Below are positions 42,278 to 49,575 of a DNA stretch of 64,000 bases, one piece after another. Made by a program: the position numbers and the translations under genes. The stretch's first letter is position 1; the number at the start of each line of letters is the position of its first letter. The notes below the pieces were generated by a model, which had not been told where the DNA came from, did no database searches, and worked only from the letters and a program-made list of their open reading frames with translations. Source of the DNA: Rhodospirillaceae bacterium (GTDB taxonomy: Bacteria > Pseudomonadota > Alphaproteobacteria > DSM-16000 > Inquilinaceae); NCBI GenBank assembly GCA_020638575.1, contig JACKIH010000003.1, forward strand, positions 1,407,501 to 1,471,500, written 5' to 3'.

Positions 42278-43555
42278 TCAGAAGCCGAGCAGGTGGGGCA
42301 ACGCGATGACCGTCTCCGGCACAAAGGTGATGATCAAAAGCACGAGCACTTCGACGACGAACAACGGGACAATCGCCCGGATCAGCTTCGTCATGCCGAC
42401 ATTGGCGATGCCCTCGGCGACGAAGAGGCAAAGGCCCAGCGGCGGCGTGATCAGCCCGATCATCAGGTTGAAGATGACGACGATGCCGAAATGCGTCGGG
42501 TCGACGCCGAGGCCAACGGCGATCGGGTGCAGGATCGGCACCAGAACCAGCATGGCGGCGATCCCTTCCAGGAAGAGACCGACGAAAAGGAAGAGCACCA
42601 CGACGGCCAGCAGGAAGGTGAAGCGGCTGTCCACGTTGGTCAGCACCCAGTCCGTCAAGATGTTGGGGATGCGGTTGTAGGTGAGCAGCCAGTTGGCCGC
42701 CGCCACCGCCGCGATGATCACCAGGATGACGGCACTGTCGCACATGGCCCGTGCGAGAATGCGCGGCAGGTCGCCGAGCTTGATGTTGCGGTAGAGGCCG
42801 ATACCGACCACCAGCGCGAAGGCCACGGCGAAGGCGGCCGCCTCCGTCGGCGTGACGACGCCCAGCAGGATCGAGCCGACCACGAACACCGGCATGCACA
42901 GCGGAATGATGCCGCCGAGCAGGGCGGAACGGACCGAACCCGCCTCCACGGAAAGTCGTTGGGCCGCCTGGCGGTCGACCTTCACCGTCGACATCACGTA
43001 GATCGACAGGAAGATGGCCAACAGGATGCCGGGCACCACGCCGGCCATGAACAGGGCCGGCACCGAAACGCCGGTTACCGTCAGCGCGTAGATGATCACC
43101 GGGATCGACGGGGGGATGATCGGCCCGATGACCGACGACGCAGCCGTGATCGCGGCGGCGAAGGCGCGCGTGTAGCCGTGGCGCTCCATCTCCGGAATGA
43201 AGACGCGGCCAAGGGCGGCAGTATCGGCGACGGCGGAGCCCGACAGCCCGGCGAAGATCACCGAAGCCCAGATGTTCACCAGCGCCAGGCCGGCGCGCAG
43301 CCGCCCGAAGATCACGTTGGCAAAGGCGATCACCCGGGTGGTGATGCCGCTTTCGTTCATCAGCTCGCCGGCGAGGATGAACAGCGGGATCGCCAGCAGC
43401 GGGTAGGAGTTGACGCCGCGGAACATCTCCGTGGCGACGATCCGCAGGTGGTAGGGCAGGTCGCCGGTGCCCATGAAGTAGAGCAGGGCCGCCATGATCG
43501 CCAAGGCGATCGGCATGCCGACGAGCAGCCCGACAACGATGATCGCGATGGTCAC
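42278..43555 (-). CDS. dctM: TRAP transporter large permease (DctM)
   Basis: 425 residues; starts at GTG 43555, overlapping the stop of dctQ by 4 bp (GTGA). Many hydrophobic segments fit the 12-helix DctM topology, with conserved NIWASVIFAGLSGSAVADTAALG, AAITAASSVIGPIIPPSIP, and GLITPPLGLCLFVAEGIA. It forms the sodium-driven uptake complex with DctQ and DctP. Its substrate is inferred from neighbours: an organic acid such as quinate, shikimate or a related compound. Confidence 0.93.
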   Translation of the reverse strand: MTIAIIVVGLLVGMPIALAIMAALLYFMGTGDLPYHLRIVATEMFRGVNSYPLLAIPLFILAGELMNESGITTRVIAFANVIFGRLRAGLALVNIWASVIFAGLSGSAVADTAALGRVFIPEMERHGYTRAFAAAITAASSVIGPIIPPSIPVIIYALTVTGVSVPALFMAGVVPGILLAIFLSIYVMSTVKVDRQAAQRLSVEAGSVRSALLGGIIPLCMPVFVVGSILLGVVTPTEAAAFAVAFALVVGIGLYRNIKLGDLPRILARAMCDSAVILVIIAAVAAANWLLTYNRIPNILTDWVLTNVDSRFTFLLAVVVLFLFVGLFLEGIAAMLVLVPILHPIAVGLGVDPTHFGIVVIFNLMIGLITPPLGLCLFVAEGIANVGMTKLIRAIVPLFVVEVLVLLIITFVPETVIALPHLLGF

Positions 43556-44100
43556 CGGTCGCGCCCCGCTTGCCGGACGGCCACCACGGACTCGACGAAT
43601 TTCAGGCAGGCCGCGGCGGCGATCAGGCCGCCGCCGAGAATGGTCGAGGACTGCCAGAAGGCCATCTGGCCGAACACGTTGATCCAGGGAAGGCCGGTCG
43701 CCTCCGCCAGCTCGCGGGCCTGGCCGACGATGCCCGATGCCTCCACGTCGCCGCGCCGCGCCACGAAGGAATAGCCCGACCAGGCGAACAGCGCGCAGCA
43801 GGCGACCACCACCAGGTGGACGGCCGCGGTCGTCCACAGCCGCAAGCGTAGCGGCAGCAGTTCGACGACGACACGGAAATTGATGTTGCGGTCATACAAG
43901 TAAGCGTAGGCAACGCCGAACATCATGCCATAGATGCACAAGTATACTGGCAGTTCATCTCCCCATTGGAACGAACTGCCGATGGTGTAGCGCATCAGCG
44001 CATTGACGAACACGATGGCGAACAGGAGGGCCATGAAGAGGCCGGCGCCGAACGCGCAGATCTTGGCCAGTATTGCGTGAAACGCCTGCAAGACCGTCAT
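43552..44100 (-). CDS. dctQ: TRAP transporter small permease (DctQ)
   Basis: 182 residues from ATG 44100. Four hydrophobic segments, including ICAFGAGLFMALLFAIVFVN and a VYLCIYGMMFGVAYAY segment with the conserved GDELPVYLCIYG motif and HLVVVACCALFAW. Couples DctP delivery to DctM. Overlaps dctM by 4 bp and follows dctP by 62 nt. Confidence 0.9.
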   Translation of the reverse strand: MTVLQAFHAILAKICAFGAGLFMALLFAIVFVNALMRYTIGSSFQWGDELPVYLCIYGMMFGVAYAYLYDRNINFRVVVELLPLRLRLWTTAAVHLVVVACCALFAWSGYSFVARRGDVEASGIVGQARELAEATGLPWINVFGQMAFWQSSTILGGGLIAAAACLKFVESVVAVRQAGRDR

Positions 44101-44162
44101 GGTCGCCCTCCGCCGCAGCAGGCGGCAGGGCGGAGGACCCGCCCTGCCGGAACGGCTACAGA

Positions 44163-45182
44163 TTACTCCGTGGCGGCGGCCACTGCGGCTTCGAGCCGAT
44201 CGATCCACTCGGCTTCGTCGCCCAATTCGCCGACCAGCCAGGTCCGCACCGCCGGCTGTGCCAGGTCGCGGAACATGGCCAGTTCCTCCGCCGTCGGCGA
44301 ATAGACCTGCATGCCTTCGGCGATCACGGCGGACACGCCTTCGGCCGTGTTGAACTCCTGGATCGCCCGCCCCATGACGCCGGCGATCCGCCCGGCCCGC
44401 TGCACGACGGCCTGTTGCTCAGGCGTGAGGGACTGGAAGAACTCCTCGTTGATCAGCAGGAAATCGGCCGCATACACATGGCCGTCGAGGATCATGTAGT
44501 CCTGCAAGGTGTGCAGGTTGTTGTTGTAGATGACGCCCACGGGGTTTTCCTGGCCATCGACCACGCCGGTCGCCAGGGCCGTCGGCAGTTCCGACCAGTT
44601 GATGGGCGTGGGCTCGCCGCCAAGGGCGCTGACCAGCTCCAGATAGAGCGGGATCGGCTGGACGCGGAAACGCAGGCCCTCCATGTCGGCCGGCGTGCGG
44701 ATTTCGCGCACGCTGTTGGTGAAGTTGCGGAAGCCGGTTTCGCCATAGCCGAGGGTGCGCAGGCCCGTCTGTTCCAGGCAGTGTTCGGCCAGCTCGTCGC
44801 CGAAGGGGCCGTCCAGCACGTCCCACGCCACCGGCGCCGATTCGAACATGTAGGGGATATCGAGCACTTGGGCCGCCGGGCACAGCCGCGACATGGCGCC
44901 CGACACCATGACGACCTGGGTGAGCCCTTCCTGCGCCTGCTGGATGATCTCGTTCTCGTTGCCGAGCGCGGCCGCGGGGAACAGCTCGACCGTCAGGTCG
45001 GTTTCGGCCTCCACGATGTACTGGAAGATTTGGGCGGCCGCCCCTTTCTTGGAGCTTTGCCAGTCCGCGGGATCGACATGGGCAAAGCGGATCGTTTGCG
45101 CCGAAGCCGCCCCCGTCGCCAGGGTGAGCGCCAAGCCTGTCGCGCAGGCGAGTGCCGTGAGTTTCGGGTAGGTCAAGTGCAT
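44163..45182 (-). CDS. dctP: TRAP transporter substrate-binding protein (DctP)
   Basis: 339 residues, exported by a clear signal peptide (KLTALACATGLALTLATGAA, cleavage near ASA-QT); GGAGGGAACG precedes the start. Family features are FAHVDPADWQSSKKGAA, a TRSAxGxG-equivalent region VSGAMSRLCPAAQVLDIPYM, the substrate Arg in MEGLRFRVQPIPLY, and GVVDGQENPVGVIYNNNLHT. It belongs to the organic-acid-binding DctP group and should set the specificity of the transporter. First gene of the dctPQM-QsuD-like operon. Confidence 0.95.
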   Translation of the reverse strand: MHLTYPKLTALACATGLALTLATGAASAQTIRFAHVDPADWQSSKKGAAAQIFQYIVEAETDLTVELFPAAALGNENEIIQQAQEGLTQVVMVSGAMSRLCPAAQVLDIPYMFESAPVAWDVLDGPFGDELAEHCLEQTGLRTLGYGETGFRNFTNSVREIRTPADMEGLRFRVQPIPLYLELVSALGGEPTPINWSELPTALATGVVDGQENPVGVIYNNNLHTLQDYMILDGHVYAADFLLINEEFFQSLTPEQQAVVQRAGRIAGVMGRAIQEFNTAEGVSAVIAEGMQVYSPTAEELAMFRDLAQPAVRTWLVGELGDEAEWIDRLEAAVAAATE

Positions 45183-45647
45183 CGTTCCCTCCGGTTGTCT
45201 GTCTAGTCCTGTCTCGGGGCTAGCTAGCTAGGTTCTCCGCTGTCAGCGGACCCGTCCGCTGATCAGGGTCGGCCGGGACCGTCGCCCTCGCAGGAGTGAG
45301 ATCCCATTCGATGAAGACGTCCAAGGACGGCTTCATCCGCCCACGGCCGGTCAGAGCCCGGCGGCGACCCCTGGGGATCGTCCGGCCCGATCGGCGCGCA
45401 GCCGTCCGCATCCGGTGTGGGGGTGTGTGTCTTGGGCAAAGCATTGGGCCTCGTGCGGCCTCCCCCTCCCCATGCCACGCGGCGTGCGTGGACAGCCCGG
45501 CAGTTGCAGAACCCGTCGACGTTGCCGGGTGCGGGTCCGCTGCTCTTATCCGTGGAGTATGTACGAACTGGTTCGTATAGGCAACGGCTTTGTACTATCT
45601 GGTACATTCGTGATAGAGACGTTCGTTCAGCCGATGGGAGCGCTGCC
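45183..45647. other. 465-bp divergent region between dctP and the TetR gene
   Basis: Contains an 8-bp perfect hairpin at 45243-45262 (TCAGCGGA and TCCGCTGA around CCCG) in the likely dctP leader, and a perfect 16-bp palindrome at 45562-45577 close to the TetR gene. No convincing gene is seen. Confidence 0.5.
45562..45577. promoter_or_regulatory. Palindrome, candidate TetR operator
   Basis: TACGAACTGGTTCGTA, perfect 7-bp arms with a TG centre; a related GTAC...GTAC half-palindrome lies about 30 bp downstream, near the TetR start. Typical size and position for autoregulation and for control of the divergent TRAP operon. Confidence 0.55.
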
Positions 45648-46340
45648 TTGACCCGAGCGACCGCGACAGGAGCTATCCGCAGCACCGTGTCTTCGCCGCG
45701 CGAACACGATGCCGAGCGGACGCGCGCCAACATCGTTTCGGTCGCCACCAAGGAGTTTGCCGAGAAGGGGCTCGCCGGGGCGCGGATCGACGAGATTGCG
45801 TCGAAGACCAAAACGTCGAAGCGGATGATCTACTACTACTACGGCAGCAAGGAGGGGCTGTACCGCCACGTGCTGGAAACGGCGTACGGCAAGGTGCGCA
45901 TTCAGGAAGACGACCTGCGCCTGGGCCGGCTTGCGCCGGTGGACGCCCTGCGTGCGCTCACCCGGTTTTCCTACCAGCACCACCTGCGCAATCCGGACTT
46001 CATCCGCCTGATCATGATCGAGAACGTCCACCGCGCGGAATTTCTGCAGGGCTCTCCGGCGATCGCCTCGCTCAATGCCAGCGCCATCGAACGGATCGAC
46101 CGCATCTATTTGCAGGGCGTGGCGGACGGCGTCTTCCGCGGTGGGCTGAAACCGCTGCAGATCCACTGGCTGATCAGCGCGCTGTCGTTCTTCAGCGTCT
46201 CCAACAAGCCGACCTTTTCCACCATTTTCGGTTGGGACTGGACGGAGACGGACGGCCAGTCGGTCCTGGAAGACCAGGTGGTGGAAACCGTGCTGCGGTT
46301 CGTGCTGGTCGCCCCGAAGATCGAGGAGATCTGCGGCTGA
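45648..46340 (+). CDS. TetR-family transcriptional regulator
   Basis: About 230 residues. The helix-turn-helix region is TRANIVSVATKEFAEKG with GARIDEIASKTKTSKRMIYYYYGSKEGLYRHVLE, and a C-terminal ligand domain (ALSFFSVSNKPTFSTIFGWD) follows. No ATG is near; TTG 45648 has GGGAG 9 nt upstream and is chosen, with GTG 45687 as alternative. Divergent from dctP, with a palindrome between them. Confidence 0.85.
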   Translation: MTRATATGAIRSTVSSPREHDAERTRANIVSVATKEFAEKGLAGARIDEIASKTKTSKRMIYYYYGSKEGLYRHVLETAYGKVRIQEDDLRLGRLAPVDALRALTRFSYQHHLRNPDFIRLIMIENVHRAEFLQGSPAIASLNASAIERIDRIYLQGVADGVFRGGLKPLQIHWLISALSFFSVSNKPTFSTIFGWDWTETDGQSVLEDQVVETVLRFVLVAPKIEEICG

Positions 46341-46376
46341 CCGCAGGTCCCTCCCCCAGCCGCACGGCGGCCTTGG

Positions 46377-47339
46377 CTACGCAATCGGCCAGGCGGCGGA
46401 CAGCCGCTCCATCACCACCAGCCACACCGAGATCGTCGCCACCGCGATCACGGTGGCGATCAGCACCGTGTTGGCGGCAACATCGCTGGCGCGGTGGTAG
46501 AAGGTGGAGAAAATATAGACGTTGAGGCCCGACGGCATGGCGGCCGTCACCACGGCCACCCGTGTCATCTCCCACGGCAGGTGGAACACGAAGGCCGCGG
46601 CCAGCAGCACCAGCAGCGGGTGCACCACCAACTTCAGCAGCGCTGCGACCACCGCCTGGCCCCAGCTATCCTGCAGCTTGTACTCGTTCAGCGCTCCGCC
46701 CAGCCCGAACAGGGCGGCCGGCATCACCGCCAGGACCATCATCTGCGTGGCATCGTCGATCACCGCCGGCAACTGGACGCCGGACAGGTTGGTGGCGAGC
46801 CCCAGGGCGATGCCGATGAGCAACGGGTTGGTCGCCACCCGCTTCGCCGCGGTGGCGAGCGCGCGGCCCAGCGGCTCGGCATCGCGCCGGGCCAGCTCCA
46901 TGGCGATCATGCCGAAGCTCATCAGCAGCGGCGCGTGCAGGCCGATGATCGCATAGATCAGCGGCAGCGCCTCGTCGCCGTAGGCCCGGTGGATGATCGG
47001 CAGGCCCAGCAGCACCGTGTTGGTGAAATAGGCGGCAAAGCCGATGACCACGGATTCGCCGGGGCGGCGGCCGAACAGGCAGCGCGCGGCGGCGACGCCG
47101 GCGGCGAACACCACAAAAGCGCTGAGGTAGAACGCAGCCAGGTAGGCCGGATCGAAGGTGGTGCCGAACTCCACCGTCAGCATCGCCCGGAACAGCAGGC
47201 ACGGCGTGGCAAAGGTGTTGACGAAGGTGATGAGGCCGGTAACTCCGCTCGGCGGGAACAGCTTGACGCGGACGCTCACATAGCCGGCGGCGACCAGCAG
47301 GAACACCGGCCCGACAATGTCGATGATTGCACCGTTCAA
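46377..47339 (-). CDS. AEC-family auxin-efflux-carrier-like transporter
   Basis: 320 residues with about ten hydrophobic segments (IIDIVGPVFLLVAAGYVSV, AVIDDATQMMVLAVMPAALFGLGGAL) and the AEC motifs FVNTFATPCLLFRAML and FTNTVLLGLPIIHRAYGD. Members export or import organic acids such as malonate or auxin-like compounds; the substrate is unknown. It follows the TIM-barrel gene by 121 nt on the same strand and converges with the TetR gene. Confidence 0.9.
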   Translation of the reverse strand: MNGAIIDIVGPVFLLVAAGYVSVRVKLFPPSGVTGLITFVNTFATPCLLFRAMLTVEFGTTFDPAYLAAFYLSAFVVFAAGVAAARCLFGRRPGESVVIGFAAYFTNTVLLGLPIIHRAYGDEALPLIYAIIGLHAPLLMSFGMIAMELARRDAEPLGRALATAAKRVATNPLLIGIALGLATNLSGVQLPAVIDDATQMMVLAVMPAALFGLGGALNEYKLQDSWGQAVVAALLKLVVHPLLVLLAAAFVFHLPWEMTRVAVVTAAMPSGLNVYIFSTFYHRASDVAANTVLIATVIAVATISVWLVVMERLSAAWPIA

Positions 47340-47460
47340 GTCCCGCCCCTGCCGATCGGTGTCCGCCGCGCCCTGCCTCCCCCGTCATAGCCCGCGAGTG
47401 CTCCCGATAGAATGGGTGAATGTGCGCACTCGCCATCGCCGGACCCGGCGGACGCGACGC

Positions 47461-48309
47461 TCACACGGCATATTCCCTGGCCGGCGGTACCGCTGGCGCG
47501 ACCCCGAGGCAGCGCTTGGCCGTTTCCAGGCAACGCCGGGCATGGCCTTCGAAGCCCAGTTCGTCCACCCGCTGCAGGTTGGGCAGCTCGATGGAACAGA
47601 CCACCGGCGGCAGGTGCGCCAGCAGGGCAGCGAAGTCGAACGCCCCTTCGCCGGGATAGAGGCGCTCGTCGCGCGCCAGGTGCACCATGTCGTCGCGGCT
47701 GTGCGGGCATTTCGCCGGCGCATCGGCCAGGTGCACGAAGTGGAACCACGCGCGCGGCAAGGCGTCCAGCTCGGCCGGGTCGAGGTGGGAGTAGTGGGCA
47801 TAGATGGTGTCGATCAGGATGCCGCCATTGGGGCGGCCCGCGGCCCGCACGATGTCGACCGCCTCGGCCAGAGTCTTCAGGCGCGAGAAGCTGGGAAATT
47901 CCAGGTCCACGGTGAGGCCGAAGGGGGCCGCCAGGTCGCAGATCTCCGCGTACCGCTCGGCCACGAAATCGCGGTCGTCGGGGTCCGTCGTCCAGGCGCT
48001 GGAGATGACGTGCCGGGCGCCGAACTCCGCCGCCACCTCCAATGCCGGCACATAGCTTTTGGGATCACAGTCCTTGAGGATGCGGGCAAGCTCCACATCG
48101 TGAACGCCGATGCCCGTGGCGGCCAGTGCGATGCGGGTGGCGCGCATCATCTCCCTGTCCTGGGCGGGGCAGGCGTACTCCCCGGCAACGCCCATGGGGA
48201 TCAGCCGCAGACTGACGAAATCGTAGCCGACGCGCGCCGCGATATAGGTGAGTTCCGGCGCCGAACACCCGATCAAAGTCAGATGCGCCAACGAGAACTT
48301 GCTCTCCAT
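47461..48309 (-). CDS. TIM-barrel sugar phosphate isomerase/epimerase family protein (candidate dehydroshikimate dehydratase)
   Basis: 282 residues from ATG 48309, with GGAGGGTCAGG upstream; the AP-endonuclease-2 TIM barrel keeps metal ligands in TVDLEFPSFSRL (Glu), GGILIDTIYAHYS (Asp, His), WFHFVHLADAP (His) and SIELPNLQR (Glu), plus the common RLYPGEGAFDF loop. Dehydroshikimate dehydratases such as AsbF and the N-terminal half of QuiC/QsuB use this fold. Given the HPPD-like domain, AroQ and QsuD-like genes nearby, it could be that dehydratase, but many enzymes share this fold. Same strand as, and upstream of, the AEC carrier. Confidence 0.75.
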   Translation of the reverse strand: MESKFSLAHLTLIGCSAPELTYIAARVGYDFVSLRLIPMGVAGEYACPAQDREMMRATRIALAATGIGVHDVELARILKDCDPKSYVPALEVAAEFGARHVISSAWTTDPDDRDFVAERYAEICDLAAPFGLTVDLEFPSFSRLKTLAEAVDIVRAAGRPNGGILIDTIYAHYSHLDPAELDALPRAWFHFVHLADAPAKCPHSRDDMVHLARDERLYPGEGAFDFAALLAHLPPVVCSIELPNLQRVDELGFEGHARRCLETAKRCLGVAPAVPPAREYAV

Positions 48310-48789
48310 CACCTGACCCTCCGACTGGTTGCGTGGTTGGCACGCCACGGGCCGGCCCGCCGTTCAGCCGGCAGCGTACCGTCGCGGCGTGGACAGCCCT
48401 GCCGGCGCATGGGCGGTGGCAAACATCGCCGGCAGCACCGGCCCGGATGGTGCATGGCGCCATGGCCACGGCGGCCGGGCCGGCATGCCACACAGAGCGG
48501 CGGTGCTGCGCGGTCTCCGGTCTGCTGCGCGGTCTCCGGTCCGCCGTGCGGCTTCGTCCACCGGCTTGCCGCCTGGGATGCGAACGCCCGTACGGCGGTC
48601 TGCTCGGCGTCATCTCATGCCGATTCCGGGCTAACATCAAATACGCAGATCTGCCTTTACCTATACATCATGTTAAGGAAGTGACCGCGCCATCCCCCAG
48701 GCGGCTTGGCACGCCCCGGCAGGTCCGCTACAGCGCCGAAGCGGCGCTTACCGACCGGCGCGGCACCCTGTCTGGAGACCCGGCATCGC
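48310..48789. other. 480-bp divergent intergenic region
   Basis: Holds a two-copy exact 19-bp repeat at 48504-48541 and an AT-richer segment around 48635-48680 with the palindrome GCAGATCTGC at 48645-48654, which may be the control region of the TauE/SafE-type gene. No gene is convincing. Confidence 0.45.
48504..48541. repeat. Exact 19-bp direct repeat, two copies
   Basis: TGCTGCGCGGTCTCCGGTC is repeated head to tail, in the non-coding region between the TIM-barrel and permease genes. Confidence 0.85.
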
Positions 48790-49521
48790 ATGGACCATCT
48801 GTGGCTCTTTCTCCTGGCCGCCCTGATCGTCGGCGCCTCCAAAGGCGGCCTCGCCTCGGCCGGCACGCTGGCGGTGCCGCTGCTGTCCATCTGGATGGAC
48901 CCGCTGATGGCCGCGGGCACCCTGCTGCCGATCTACATCGTCAGCGACGGTGTCGGGGTGTGGCTCTACCGGCATGAGTATTCGCGGCGCAACGTGCTTT
49001 GCCTCATCCCGGCCGGTCTGGTCGGGGTGATCCTGGCGGCCCTTCTGGCGCCCTACCTCTCCGTGGCGCTGGCGACCCTGGTAACGGGGGTGATCGGGCT
49101 CGCCTACTGCCTTCAGGCCGTGGTGCGCAGGCTGCGCAAGACGGTGAAGGCCGAGCCGTTCGATGCGCGCAAGGGTGCCGTCTGGGGCGTCCTGGTGGGG
49201 ATGACGAGCTTCGTGTCCCACACCGGAGCACCGCCCTTCCAGGCGTTCGTGCTGCCGCAGCGCCTGCCCAAGATGCAGTACGCGGGCACCAACACCATCG
49301 TGTTTGCCGCCGTCAATCTGTTCAAGCTGCCGGCCTATTCCACGGTGGGGCTGCTGGACGCCTTCGAGTGGCGATCCTTCCTGGCGATGGCGGCCGTCGC
49401 GACGGTGGGCGCCGTGCTCGGGCGCAAGCTGGCGCAAGCACTGCCCGACCGTGTCTATCTGGGCCTGATCCAGGCGATCTTGTTCGTGCTCTCGGTCTAC
49501 CTCGTCGCCGTGTCGATCTGA
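48790..49521 (+). CDS. TauE/SafE-family permease
   Basis: 243 residues with about seven hydrophobic segments; two half-repeats are typical of the family, with the GASKGGLASAGTLAVPLLSI motif and a conserved TSFVSHTGAPPFQAFVLPQ. Known members move sulfite or sulfoacetate or organosulfonates, but many do not. Its nearness to a SauS-like dehydrogenase is suggestive of sulfonate metabolism without proving it. Start ATG 48790; a GTG about 115 nt earlier is also in an open frame, but not this one. Confidence 0.87.
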   Translation: MDHLWLFLLAALIVGASKGGLASAGTLAVPLLSIWMDPLMAAGTLLPIYIVSDGVGVWLYRHEYSRRNVLCLIPAGLVGVILAALLAPYLSVALATLVTGVIGLAYCLQAVVRRLRKTVKAEPFDARKGAVWGVLVGMTSFVSHTGAPPFQAFVLPQRLPKMQYAGTNTIVFAAVNLFKLPAYSTVGLLDAFEWRSFLAMAAVATVGAVLGRKLAQALPDRVYLGLIQAILFVLSVYLVAVSI

Positions 49522-49575
49522 CCGGCCTCGGCCCCCTGGCCTGCGTCTCTGCGGGCACCGTGCCCGCGGGCGTCC

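Noticed and set aside
45417..45647. Extended N-terminus for the TetR protein
   Set aside because: The extension covers the palindrome and promoter-like DNA and lacks any similarity; the helix-turn-helix begins much later.
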